Positions 6,340 to 13,778 are shown, numbered from the stretch's first letter. The stretch: DNA of 16,002 nucleotides from Oscillospiraceae bacterium (GCA_019417045.1 DXWE01000008.1:1-16002); one strand, 5' to 3'. The notes: generated from the sequence alone by a model not told the origin. Made by a program: numbers and translations.

Positions 6340-7692
6340 ATGTCCTTATCCGCAAAATTTCAGCTCTGGCGCCGGTCGGCGCACGGAGGCGTTCACGCGC
6401 CGCACCGGAAATATACCGCCGACTGCGAGACGGTTGACCTGCCGGTGCCCGCGCAGGTCATTTTGCCGATGGTGCAGCATCTCGGCGCGCCGTGCGTCCC
6501 GGTGGTGAAGCCGGGGGATGTGGTCGGGGTCGGCCAGGTGGTCGGCGACAGCGAACGGCCGGTCAGCGCGCCGGTACATAGCAGCGTTTCCGGCACCGTG
6601 ACGGCGATCACGGAGCTCACGATGCCGGGCGGCAACCGCTCGCAGGCCGTGGTGGTGGAGGCGGACGGCCGTCAGGAGCCGTTTGAGGGGATTGCGCCGC
6701 CGGCCGTCACCACCCATGAGGAGTTTGTACAGGCCGTGCGGGCGTCCGGGCTGGTGGGGCTCGGCGGCGCCGGGTTCCCCACCCATATCAAGCTCAATCC
6801 TCCGAATGTGGAGGAGATCGACACGCTGGTCATCAACGCGGCGGAATGCGAGCCGTATATCACGGCCGATTACCGCGAGTGCATGGAGAATTCGTGGGAT
6901 ATCCTCTCGGGGATCCGGACGGTGATGGAGTTCCTGGACGTATCGAGGGTGATTATCGCGATTGAAAACAACAAGCCCGCCGCCATTCAGGAACTGACCA
7001 GGATCGCACAGTCCTTTTCCACTCCCAGACGGCAGGTGGAGGTGATGGGTCTCCCCGCGCGCTACCCGCAGGGTGCGGAAAAGGTGCTGATTGCGGCCAC
7101 AACCGGCCGGCGGGTCCCGCCCGGCAAACTGCCGGGGGACGTGGGGTGTCTGGTGATGAACGTCACGTCGGTCGCGTTCCTCTCCCGCTACCTGAAAACC
7201 GGGATGCCGCTGGTGGAGCGGCGGATCACGGTGGACGGCTCCGCGGTGGAGCGACCGATGAACCTGCGCGTGCCGCTCGGCACCCCGATTCGGGAGGTGC
7301 TCCAGTTCTGCGGGCTGAAGGCACCGGTGCAAAAGCTGCTGATGGGCGGTCCGATGATGGGCACGGCGCTGATGGACGACTCCCTGCCGGTGCTCAAGCA
7401 GAACAACGCAATTCTGGCATTTGCCGCGGCGGACGTCGAGACAGCGCCGATCGATCCGTGCATCCGGTGCGGCAAATGCGTGGCTGCCTGTCCGATGCGC
7501 CTGGTGCCGCCCGCCATTGCGGGGGCTTATGCGCTCGGCGACACGGAGAAGATGCAGGCTCTCGGGGTGAACACCTGTATGGAATGCGGCTGCTGTTCCT
7601 ATTCCTGCCCGGCCCACCGGCCGATTGTGCAGACCATGCGGTTGGCGAAGGGCGCGGTGCGGCAGGCGGCCGCAGAGGCCAAAAAGGCATAA
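6340..7692 (+). CDS. rnfC: Rnf complex subunit RnfC
   Basis: RnfC is the peripheral NADH/FMN-handling subunit of the ferredoxin:NAD+ oxidoreductase (Rnf), a membrane complex that conserves energy as an ion gradient. The 450-residue product has the glycine-rich GLGGAGFPTHIKL (140-152), the NAAECEPYI segment (166-174) and two C-terminal [4Fe-4S] ferredoxin motifs: Cys374/377/380-Cys384 (CIRCGKCVAACP) and Cys413/416/419-Cys423. Its length is normal for clostridia. The ATG has a textbook AAGGAGG site. A small hairpin (TCGGG/CCCGA, 6310-6325) abuts that site and might modulate initiation. It is the first gene of the clostridial order rnfCDGEAB. Confidence 0.97.
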   Translation: MSLSAKFQLWRRSAHGGVHAPHRKYTADCETVDLPVPAQVILPMVQHLGAPCVPVVKPGDVVGVGQVVGDSERPVSAPVHSSVSGTVTAITELTMPGGNRSQAVVVEADGRQEPFEGIAPPAVTTHEEFVQAVRASGLVGLGGAGFPTHIKLNPPNVEEIDTLVINAAECEPYITADYRECMENSWDILSGIRTVMEFLDVSRVIIAIENNKPAAIQELTRIAQSFSTPRRQVEVMGLPARYPQGAEKVLIAATTGRRVPPGKLPGDVGCLVMNVTSVAFLSRYLKTGMPLVERRITVDGSAVERPMNLRVPLGTPIREVLQFCGLKAPVQKLLMGGPMMGTALMDDSLPVLKQNNAILAFAAADVETAPIDPCIRCGKCVAACPMRLVPPAIAGAYALGDTEKMQALGVNTCMECGCCSYSCPAHRPIVQTMRLAKGAVRQAAAEAKKA

Positions 7693-7740
7693 GGCTCAGG
7701 GCAAAGACAATCCCCGGTTTCGGAAAGGGTGGATACATGG

Positions 7741-8700
7741 ATGGAGAATCAGTTGACGGTGACCTCTTCCCCCCATCTGCACGGGCAGACGGCTACCCGC
7801 ACCATCATGCTGGACGTGCTGATCGCCCTGCTGCCGGCGGCGATCGCCTCGGTCTGGTTGTTCGGGTGGCGGGCACTCGCGGTGGAGATCGTGTGCGTGG
7901 CCTCGTGCGTCGCGTCGGAGCTGCTCAGCTGTGCGGTGCTGAAGAAGAAAAACAGCGTCGGGGACCTGTCCTGCATGGTCACCGGCGTGCTGCTCGCGTT
8001 CAACCTGCCGGTGACCATCCCGTTCTGGCAGGCCGCACTCGGCGGCGTGGTGGCCATTGTGGTGGTCAAGATGATGTTCGGCGGTATCGGCTGCAATTTC
8101 GTCAATCCGGCGCTCACCGGCCGGATCGTGCTGATGGTGAGCTTTGCGAGTGAGATGAACCGATGGGTGGAGCCGATCATCTGGCAGAGCGGGGCGGACG
8201 CGGTCTCCTCCGCAACCCCGCTCGCGGTGATGGGGGCCGAGGGGAGCCTGGCCGGCAGATATACGCTCGAGCAGCTCTTTTTGGGTATTCGGCCCGGCTG
8301 CCTTGGCGAGACGTGCGTGCTTGCGCTGCTGGCGGGCGGGGCCTATCTGGTGATCCGGCGGGTCATCACCCCGCTGATCCCGCTGACCTACATCGGCACG
8401 GTCTTCGTGCTTGCCTGGATTCTGGGCGCCAACCCGCTGGAACATATTTTAAGCGGCGGCCTGATGCTCGGCGCGATCTTCATGGCCACCGATTACACCA
8501 CCTCTCCGCTGAACCGGTGGGGCAAGGTGGTCTTTGCGATCGGCTGCGGGCTGCTCACCGTGCTGCTGCGGCTGTATGGTTCGCTCCCGGAGGGCGTGTC
8601 CTTTGCCATTGTGCTGATGAACATCGCGACCCCGCTGATCGAGCGGGTGACCCGGCCGCAGCCGTTCGGCAGCAGGAGGAGGTGGCTGCGTCATGACTGA
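7741..8700 (+). CDS. rnfD: Rnf complex subunit RnfD
   Basis: RnfD is an integral membrane subunit with covalently bound FMN. The 319-residue product contains about nine to ten hydrophobic segments and the family stretches GDLSCMVTGVLLAFNLP (74-90) and GCNFVNPALTGR (117-128). The flavinylation site is D-A-V-S-S-A-T-P (153-160) with FMN expected on Thr159; the usual glycine before Ala is serine here. The start is uncertain: GTG at 7729 is in frame, but GGGTGG lies well placed for the ATG at 7741, so the ATG is chosen. The 3' end overlaps rnfG by 8 bases. Confidence 0.95.
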   Translation: MENQLTVTSSPHLHGQTATRTIMLDVLIALLPAAIASVWLFGWRALAVEIVCVASCVASELLSCAVLKKKNSVGDLSCMVTGVLLAFNLPVTIPFWQAALGGVVAIVVVKMMFGGIGCNFVNPALTGRIVLMVSFASEMNRWVEPIIWQSGADAVSSATPLAVMGAEGSLAGRYTLEQLFLGIRPGCLGETCVLALLAGGAYLVIRRVITPLIPLTYIGTVFVLAWILGANPLEHILSGGLMLGAIFMATDYTTSPLNRWGKVVFAIGCGLLTVLLRLYGSLPEGVSFAIVLMNIATPLIERVTRPQPFGSRRRWLRHD

Positions 8701-9253
8701 GAGCCGCAAGAAATCCCTGCGGGATATCTTCACGGCCGCGGGCGCGCTCATGCTGATCGCGGGGCTCGTCACGGCGGCGCTCGCCGGCACCAACGCGCTG
8801 ACCACCTCCGCGATCCAGAAGCGGCAGGAGGAAGAGGCCAACGCCGCCCGCCGCCAGGTGATGGACGCGGACAGCTTTGAAGCGCGGACACTGGCCTGGG
8901 AGACGGATGAGGTGACGTACTATGTTGGCACCAAAGACGGCGCGACGGTCGGGTACGTGTTCACGGTGGTGACCACGGGCAAGAGCGCGGGGCTGACCGT
9001 GATGACCGGCATCACGTCAGACGGCGCGGTGTCCGGCGTGGTGGTGACGGAGAACGAGGAGACCGCCGGCTATGTGGACAAGGTGGTCGGGGACGGGCTG
9101 CTCGACCGGCTGAAGGGGCAGACGGACGTGGCGGGAATCCAGGCGGTGGACGGCACGTCGACCGCCACCAAGACCTCGGACGGCATCAAACGCGGAGTAG
9201 AGCAGGCCATGACCTATTATCAGGCGGCGGTGAGAGGGGGCGCGGTGGAATGA
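8693..9253 (+). CDS. rnfG: Rnf complex subunit RnfG (FMN-binding)
   Basis: RnfG has one N-terminal membrane anchor (about 14-32) and an extracytoplasmic FMN-binding domain, and carries covalent FMN. The 186-residue product shows the expected C-terminal flavinylation region at 153-161 (D-G-T-S-T-A-T-K-T), with FMN expected on Thr159. The canonical motif has glycine at position 157; threonine is found instead. A strong AGGAGGAGG site precedes the ATG. The gene overlaps rnfD upstream (8 bases) and rnfE downstream (ATGA). The transfer of FMN needs an ApbE enzyme, which is not encoded in this window. Confidence 0.95.
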   Translation: MTESRKKSLRDIFTAAGALMLIAGLVTAALAGTNALTTSAIQKRQEEEANAARRQVMDADSFEARTLAWETDEVTYYVGTKDGATVGYVFTVVTTGKSAGLTVMTGITSDGAVSGVVVTENEETAGYVDKVVGDGLLDRLKGQTDVAGIQAVDGTSTATKTSDGIKRGVEQAMTYYQAAVRGGAVE

Positions 9254-9927
9254 ACCGGTATGCACAGACCTTTTCCAAGGGCATTGTGAAGGAGAACCCG
9301 GTGTTCCGGCTGGTGCTCGGCACCTGCCCCACCCTCGCGATCACCACCGCTGCGGTGAACGGGCTCGGGATGGGTGCGGCGGCGACGTTTGTGCTGGTGT
9401 GTTCAAACATCGTGATCTCCCTGCTGCGCAGGCTGATCCCGGATAAGGTGCGGCTGCCCGCGTATATCGTGGTTATCGCGGGCTTCACCACCATTGTGCA
9501 GATGCTGGTGGGGGCGTTCCTGCCCGCGATCGACGAGGCGCTCGGGATCTATCTGCCGCTGATCGTGGTCAACTGTATTATCCTCGGCCGCGCGGAGGCG
9601 TTTGCCGGCAAAAACAGCGTGGGGCTGTCCGCGCTTGACGGGCTCGGGATGGGCGTCGGCTTCACGGCGGCACTGCTGCTGATGGGCGGGATCCGCGAGC
9701 TGCTCGGCGCGGGCACCCTGTTCGGGTGGCCGGAGGGCGGTCTGCTCCCCCCCATCGCGATCTTTGTCGCGCCGGCGGGCGGTTTTTTCGTGTTCGGCAT
9801 GCTGATCTGGCTGGTGAACAGGCTCTCTGCCAAATGGGAGAAAGGGTTCCGGCCCAAGCAGACCTTCGGGTGTGACAGCTGTCCGAACGCGTCCGCCTGC
9901 CAGCTGAAGGGGGGGCGAAGCGCATGA
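9250..9927 (+). CDS. rnfE: Rnf complex subunit RnfE
   Basis: RnfE is an integral membrane subunit that, with RnfA, holds an intramembrane iron-sulfur cluster. The 225-residue product has six hydrophobic segments and the conserved cysteines in LGTCPTLA (Cys26) and VVNCIILGRAEAFA (Cys109). After the last helix (about 173-191) there is a basic cytosolic tail ending in a Cys-rich patch, Cys208-x2-Cys211-x5-Cys217, which is absent from the short proteobacterial RnfE as I know it. It overlaps both neighbours by four bases, so translation is probably coupled. Confidence 0.95.
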   Translation: MNRYAQTFSKGIVKENPVFRLVLGTCPTLAITTAAVNGLGMGAAATFVLVCSNIVISLLRRLIPDKVRLPAYIVVIAGFTTIVQMLVGAFLPAIDEALGIYLPLIVVNCIILGRAEAFAGKNSVGLSALDGLGMGVGFTAALLLMGGIRELLGAGTLFGWPEGGLLPPIAIFVAPAGGFFVFGMLIWLVNRLSAKWEKGFRPKQTFGCDSCPNASACQLKGGRSA

Positions 9928-10511
9928 CTGACGGGTCGTTTCTCGCGATCGTGATCGGCGGGCTGCTGGTCAATAACTTTGTGCTCTCGCAGTTTCTCGG
10001 CATCTGCCCGTTTCTCGGCGTCTCCAAGAAGCTGAATTCCGCGTTCGGCATGTCCTGCGCGGTGATTTTCGTCATGCTGATGGCGAGTGCGGCCACCTGG
10101 CCGGTCTATACCTATTTGCTGGTGCCCAACGGACTCGAATATCTGCAAACGATCGTCTTTATTCTGATTATCGCGGCGCTGGTACAGCTGGTGGAGATCG
10201 TGCTCAAGCGGTTTTTACCGCCGCTGTACCGGTCGCTGGGGATCTATCTGCCGCTCATCACCACCAACTGCGCGGTGCTGGGTGTGACGATTCTCAACAT
10301 CGACAGCGGGTACGGATTCGGCCAGTCTCTGGCGAACGCGCTCGGCGCGGGGCTCGGATTCCTGCTCGCGATGGTGCTGTTCGCCGGGGTGCGCGAACGG
10401 CTGGAGACCGCGCCGATCCCGCAGGGGCTTCGCGGGCTGCCGATCACGCTCGTGTCCGCGTCCCTCGTATCCCTGTCCTTCATCGGGTTCCAGGGACTGT
10501 TTGGGCTGTAA
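9924..10511 (+). CDS. rnfA: Rnf complex subunit RnfA
   Basis: RnfA is the six-helix membrane partner of RnfE. The 195-residue product has the hallmark NNFVLSQFLGICPFLGVS (17-34, Cys28) and YLPLITTNCAVLG (108-120, Cys116), the cysteines expected to hold the intramembrane cluster at the RnfA/RnfE interface. Its length is typical. It begins inside the rnfE stop codon (ATGA) behind a GAAGGGGGGG ribosome site. Confidence 0.96.
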   Translation: MTDGSFLAIVIGGLLVNNFVLSQFLGICPFLGVSKKLNSAFGMSCAVIFVMLMASAATWPVYTYLLVPNGLEYLQTIVFILIIAALVQLVEIVLKRFLPPLYRSLGIYLPLITTNCAVLGVTILNIDSGYGFGQSLANALGAGLGFLLAMVLFAGVRERLETAPIPQGLRGLPITLVSASLVSLSFIGFQGLFGL

Positions 10512-10523
10512 GGGGGCGGTTGT

Positions 10524-11333
10524 GTGTCGATTGTGATTCCGATTGTGATTGTGGCCGCCATCGGCCTGGCGCTCGGGCTGGTGCTGGCGGTGTGCTCGGT
10601 GGTGTTCGCCGTTCCGCGGGACGAAAAGGCGGAGGAGCTGCGCGCGATTCTGCCGGGCGCCAACTGCGGCGCGTGCGGGTATTCGGGGTGCGACGGCTAT
10701 GCCGCGGCACTGGCGCACGAGGGTGCGCCGGCCAACCGGTGCACGCCCGGCGGCGAGCAGGTGGCGAAGTCGCTGGCCGCCCTGCTCGGCGTGGAGGAGA
10801 CGGCGGTGGAGGTCAGGGCCGCGGTGGTACGCTGCGGCGGCTGCAATGAAGTGGCAGGCCACAAGTTGCAGTATCAGGGAGTGCCGACCTGCCTGGCAGC
10901 AAGCCAGTTTTTTGGCGGCGATAAGGCGTGCGCGTATGGATGTCTCGGATATGGGGACTGTGCTAAGGCCTGCTCCTATGGCTGTATCACGGTGGAGGAC
11001 GGGCTGGCGAGAGTGGATCCCAACCGCTGTGTCGGCTGCGGGCTGTGCGAAAAGGCCTGCCCGAAGGGTCTGATCGCCCTGCTGCCCGGGTCCACGCGCG
11101 GCGTGGTGCGTTGCCATAGCCACGAAAAGGGCGCACAGACCCGCAAGGTGTGCACGACCGGCTGTATCGGCTGTATGAAATGCGCGAAGGTCTGCGAGTA
11201 TGACGCCATCCACGTGGAGGGCTTCCTGGCCGCGCTCGACCCGCGCAAGTGTGTGGGCTGTGGCGCATGCGCGGATTCCTGCCCTGTCGGATGCATCGAA
11301 ATCTTTGGGCATGTTTCGGCAACAAAAAGCTGA
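10524..11333 (+). CDS. rnfB: Rnf complex subunit RnfB (multi-cluster ferredoxin subunit)
   Basis: RnfB is the entry point for electrons from ferredoxin. The 269-residue product has an N-terminal membrane helix (about 4-29), a 4Fe-4S domain with Cys48/51/56/73 (GANCGACGYSGCDGY), then cysteines 104, 107 and 123, and a run of ferredoxin-type motifs: Cys136/140/146/150, Cys169/172/175/179, Cys214/217/220/224 and Cys243/246/249/253. This is the cluster-rich clostridial form. The start is GTG 10524, since no ATG fits and AAGGGGGCGG lies directly upstream. It is the last gene of the Rnf operon; no hairpin terminator is visible after it. Confidence 0.96.
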   Translation: MSIVIPIVIVAAIGLALGLVLAVCSVVFAVPRDEKAEELRAILPGANCGACGYSGCDGYAAALAHEGAPANRCTPGGEQVAKSLAALLGVEETAVEVRAAVVRCGGCNEVAGHKLQYQGVPTCLAASQFFGGDKACAYGCLGYGDCAKACSYGCITVEDGLARVDPNRCVGCGLCEKACPKGLIALLPGSTRGVVRCHSHEKGAQTRKVCTTGCIGCMKCAKVCEYDAIHVEGFLAALDPRKCVGCGACADSCPVGCIEIFGHVSATKS

Positions 11334-11352
11334 AAAATTGCAAAATAACCCG

Positions 11353-11381
11353 TTGACAAATCGCGCAAAATACAGTATAGT
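11353..11381 (+). promoter_or_regulatory. Consensus sigma-A promoter for the sortase operon
   Basis: TTGACA (11353-11358) and TATAGT (11376-11381) are separated by exactly 17 bp. The predicted start near 11388 gives a leader of about 75 bases containing a small stem GGTTT/AAACC (11426-11442); I see no known riboswitch in it. The promoter begins only 20 bp after rnfB stops. Confidence 0.88.
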
Positions 11382-11463
11382 GAATGGTACTTGGAGGGGC
11401 TTCCCCAACAGTTCATAAAAATAATGGTTTCACCAGTAAACCGGAAATGGAGATGTCGGTAAA

Positions 11464-12030
11464 ATGAAAAAGATGTTGGCTATGGTCCTGGCGGTAGTCC
11501 TGGTAATGGCGTTCGGCGTCACGGCTCTGGCCGCGACCGATGTCAATGAGAACGAGCAGAAGATTCTGGACGCTGTCGCCAAGACGGAGACGATCGACGG
11601 CAAGACGGTGGCGATCCCCGCGGATCTGCAGAATGAAGTGCAGACGTATCTCATGCGTGACGGCGTGGACCTGACTGCCGAGCAGACCGCGACGATTGTG
11701 GAGAAGATTGAGGCCTGCTTTGATCTTGTGGTGGAGAACGGCGCCGCGTCTACCGAGGCGATCCAGAACCTGCCGTATGAGGTCAAGAGCCAGCTGCTGA
11801 CCCTCGCGCAGGAGGCGGCTGAAGTGGTGGGCCTGACGGCCACCTATGATTCGGCTTCCAAGTCGCTGGTGTTCACCGATGCGGACAACAATGTGGTCGC
11901 CAAGACGGAGACCGTCCTGAAGGTGACGGGTGCGGACACCACCATGCTGGTGCTGGTTGCGGCAGCGGTTGTCGTGCTGCTGGCGGGCGGTGTGATCGTG
12001 GCGAAGAAGAACAGGCTTTTCGCCAAATGA
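11464..12030 (+). CDS. Small secreted, membrane/wall-anchored protein; probable sortase substrate
   Basis: I do not recognise the mature domain. The 188-residue protein has a signal peptide (1-24, ending ALAA), an acidic, mostly helical extracytoplasmic region (25-150), then LKVTGAD (152-158), a hydrophobic segment (160-180) and a positively charged end (KKNRLFAK). That tripartite C-terminus is what sortases cut, but the motif is L-x-x-T-G without the usual proline. The gene overlaps the class D type sortase by ATGA, which strongly suggests enzyme and substrate. The ribosome site (GGAG, 11449-11452) is a little far from the ATG. It could instead remain a simple membrane-anchored protein if the motif is not cut. 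Confidence 0.82.
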   Translation: MKKMLAMVLAVVLVMAFGVTALAATDVNENEQKILDAVAKTETIDGKTVAIPADLQNEVQTYLMRDGVDLTAEQTATIVEKIEACFDLVVENGAASTEAIQNLPYEVKSQLLTLAQEAAEVVGLTATYDSASKSLVFTDADNNVVAKTETVLKVTGADTTMLVLVAAAVVVLLAGGVIVAKKNRLFAK

Positions 12031-12698
12031 GTAAACGCAGCGCAAGGCTGAAACGGGGAGCGGCATACGTGGGTGTGCCGCTCCTGTTCTGCTGTATTCT
12101 CTATTTTGTCGCCTATATTGCCCTGGAGCCCCTGGTTTCCCCCTATCTGGGACTGGCGGATCTGTTTGTCTCCTCCGGCCAGGATCCGCAGACAGACACG
12201 GAGCAGATCGGGTCCATTTTTGTCGGTGCGCCGGAGACGGATGAGCCGACGGTGGATGGGTCCACGGTGGAGATCCCGTATTACGGGGCGCACTATGCAC
12301 ATCTGTCGCTCGACCGGATTGGTCTGAGCACCGATGTCTATATGGGAGACAGTTCCGCCATTTTAAAAAAAGGGACCGGGCAGTATTATGGCAGCATGCC
12401 GTTTGGATTTGGCCGGCCGATCCTGCTGTCCGGGCACAACAACCGCGAGATGAACCTGCTCCAATATGTGGAGGAGGGGGATATTTTTGTCGCAGAGACA
12501 AACTACGGAACCTATCGGTATCAGGTCAACAAGATAGAGATCATCTCCAAGGACGATTTCAGCACGCAGGTTTTGCGGCAGGACAAAGAACAGCTGATCG
12601 TATATACGTGTTATCCGTTTGAGTATCTGGGCGTCTGGCAATATCGTCTGTTCATCTATGCGGACAAGATTTCCGGCCCGGAGGTGGTTTTCGACTGA
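12027..12698 (+). CDS. Sortase, class D type
   Basis: Sortases are membrane-anchored cysteine transpeptidases that cleave a C-terminal sorting signal and join the protein to the cell wall. The 223-residue protein has a membrane anchor (about 14-34), a linker (35-85) and a sortase barrel. The catalytic triad is complete: His137 (LLSGHNN), Cys195 (VYTCYPF) and Arg207 (QYRLFIYA). TCYPF and the upstream VYMGDSSAILKKGTGQYYGS pattern point to class D. The start overlaps the stop of the upstream candidate substrate, and the ribosome site is weak, so coupling is likely. The short gap to the following membrane-protein gene (17 bases) puts all three in one operon. Confidence 0.92.
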   Translation: MSKRSARLKRGAAYVGVPLLFCCILYFVAYIALEPLVSPYLGLADLFVSSGQDPQTDTEQIGSIFVGAPETDEPTVDGSTVEIPYYGAHYAHLSLDRIGLSTDVYMGDSSAILKKGTGQYYGSMPFGFGRPILLSGHNNREMNLLQYVEEGDIFVAETNYGTYRYQVNKIEIISKDDFSTQVLRQDKEQLIVYTCYPFEYLGVWQYRLFIYADKISGPEVVFD

Positions 12699-12715
12699 GA
12701 GCGAGGTGAGCGGCG

Positions 12716-13612
12716 GTGAAACAGAAGATCCTGCGCACGGGGATTTGCCTGCTGTTTTCATTTTTACTGGCTCTCTCCCTCACCGTGCTGGTGAGTTCCG
12801 CCAGCCTGGCGTGTACCGTGCTCCAGACGCATTTCGTCTCCGGAAAGATCGATGACCGGCTGTGTGAGCAGGCGTATGCGGCGCTGTTGGAGGAGCTGCA
12901 CACGCTCGGGGAGCCCAGCCGGATTCCCGCCGAGGTATTTGACGGCGTGGTGACAAAGGCGATGGTGGAAAACGAGCTGAAAGCCTATGTCACCACGGCC
13001 TGGGCGGGTCAGCCGTACGTGGCGCAGTACTCCACGGTGGAGTCGGATTTCTACCAGGCGTTTGAAGCCTATGCCCTGTCCCAGGGGATGGAGGTCACAT
13101 CCGAGACGGAGGAGGGGCTTCAGACGCTGGCGACCTATTGTCGCGACAAGTACACGGATTATACGACCATCCCGTTTTTGTACACGGTGTCGGGTGCGGT
13201 GGAAATGGGCCGAAAGCTGCTGTGGGTCGCCATGGTGGGCGCGGTGGCCCTGTCCCTCGGGCTGGTGGTGCTGCTGATGAAGCTGCAGCCGTTTGTGCAC
13301 CGCAGCATGCGGTATATCGTGTACGCACTCATCAGCGTGCTGTTGATTACCGTGCCGCTTCCCGCCTATCTCTACCTCTCCCGTCCCTATGCGCGGCTGA
13401 ACCTGACGCCGCTGTATGTCCGGGATCTGTTCGCCTCGATGGCCGACCAGGTGCTGCTGGCCTTTTTGATCAGCGGACTGGTGGTGGCGGCGAGCGCGGC
13501 GCTGGTGCTGTGGGGGATCTGGCGGCTGCGGAAGCGGCTGCTGGAGAGCAAGGAGCAGCAGCTGCTCGAACCGGAGGATTTCGCCACGCGCACGCCGCGG
13601 CATGCGCGGTAA
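12716..13612 (+). CDS. Four-helix membrane protein of unknown function, sortase operon
   Basis: I do not recognise this family. The 298-residue protein has an N-terminal helix (about 9-33), an extracytoplasmic helical domain of about 130 residues (34-165) rich in acidic and aromatic residues, three further membrane helices (about 167-190, 199-222, 244-270) and a charged cytosolic tail (271-298) with Arg/Lys then Glu/Gln runs. Cys50 and Cys142 lie outside the membrane and could pair. The start is GTG 12716 with AGGTGAG seven bases upstream. As third gene of the sortase unit it may be a partner or chaperone for substrate presentation; that is inference from position only. No terminator is visible between it and the tRNA promoter. 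Confidence 0.8.
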   Translation: MKQKILRTGICLLFSFLLALSLTVLVSSASLACTVLQTHFVSGKIDDRLCEQAYAALLEELHTLGEPSRIPAEVFDGVVTKAMVENELKAYVTTAWAGQPYVAQYSTVESDFYQAFEAYALSQGMEVTSETEEGLQTLATYCRDKYTDYTTIPFLYTVSGAVEMGRKLLWVAMVGAVALSLGLVVLLMKLQPFVHRSMRYIVYALISVLLITVPLPAYLYLSRPYARLNLTPLYVRDLFASMADQVLLAFLISGLVVAASAALVLWGIWRLRKRLLESKEQQLLEPEDFATRTPRHAR

Positions 13613-13639
13613 GAATTGTAAAAACTTCAGAATTATGAC

Positions 13640-13668
13640 TTGACAAGCCGCGGGCTATACTATATAAT
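13640..13668 (+). promoter_or_regulatory. Perfect-consensus promoter for the tRNA operon
   Basis: TTGACA (13640-13645) and TATAAT (13663-13668) both match the consensus exactly with a 17-bp spacer, as expected for a highly expressed stable-RNA promoter. The predicted start is about 13675, 27 bases before the first tRNA. Confidence 0.93.
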
Positions 13669-13674
13669 AAATCT

Positions 13675-13693
13675 CGCCTCTTTTAAAGAGGCG
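13675..13693 (+). other. Hairpin at the 5' end of the tRNA precursor
   Basis: CGCCTCTT-TTA-AAGAGGCG forms an 8-bp stem with a 3-base loop and begins at the predicted transcription start. It ends 8 bases before the tRNA-Met acceptor stem. It may protect the precursor or help RNase P processing; function is not shown. Confidence 0.55.
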
Positions 13694-13701
13694 CAGTATA
13701 T

Positions 13702-13778
13702 GGCGGTATAGCTCAGTTGGCTAGAGCATGCGGTTCATACCCGCAGTGTCGTTGGTTCAAATCCGACTACCGCTACCA
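13702..13778 (+). tRNA. tRNA-Met (CAT), elongator
   Basis: The 77-base gene folds as a cloverleaf with acceptor strands GGCGGTA / TACCGCT (G1-U72 wobble), anticodon stem TGCGG/CCGCA with loop TTCATAC, T arm with GGTTCAAATCC, and an encoded CCA. It lacks the unpaired first base and anticodon-stem GGG/CCC run of initiator tRNA, so the elongator form is chosen. A CAT anticodon could also mean tRNA-Ile2, but the acceptor and arms fit methionine. Confidence 0.9.

Noticed and set aside
6346..7617. Minus-strand open frame of about 420 codons opposite rnfC
   Set aside because: RnfC is certain on the plus strand; the antisense frame is a high-GC shadow.
10215..11408. Minus-strand open frame of about 400 codons opposite rnfA/rnfB
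   Set aside because: Both Rnf genes are unambiguous, and this frame has no recognisable domain.
11382..11463. Riboswitch in the leader of the sortase operon
   Set aside because: Only a 5-bp stem is seen and no known riboswitch core can be recognised in about 75 bases.
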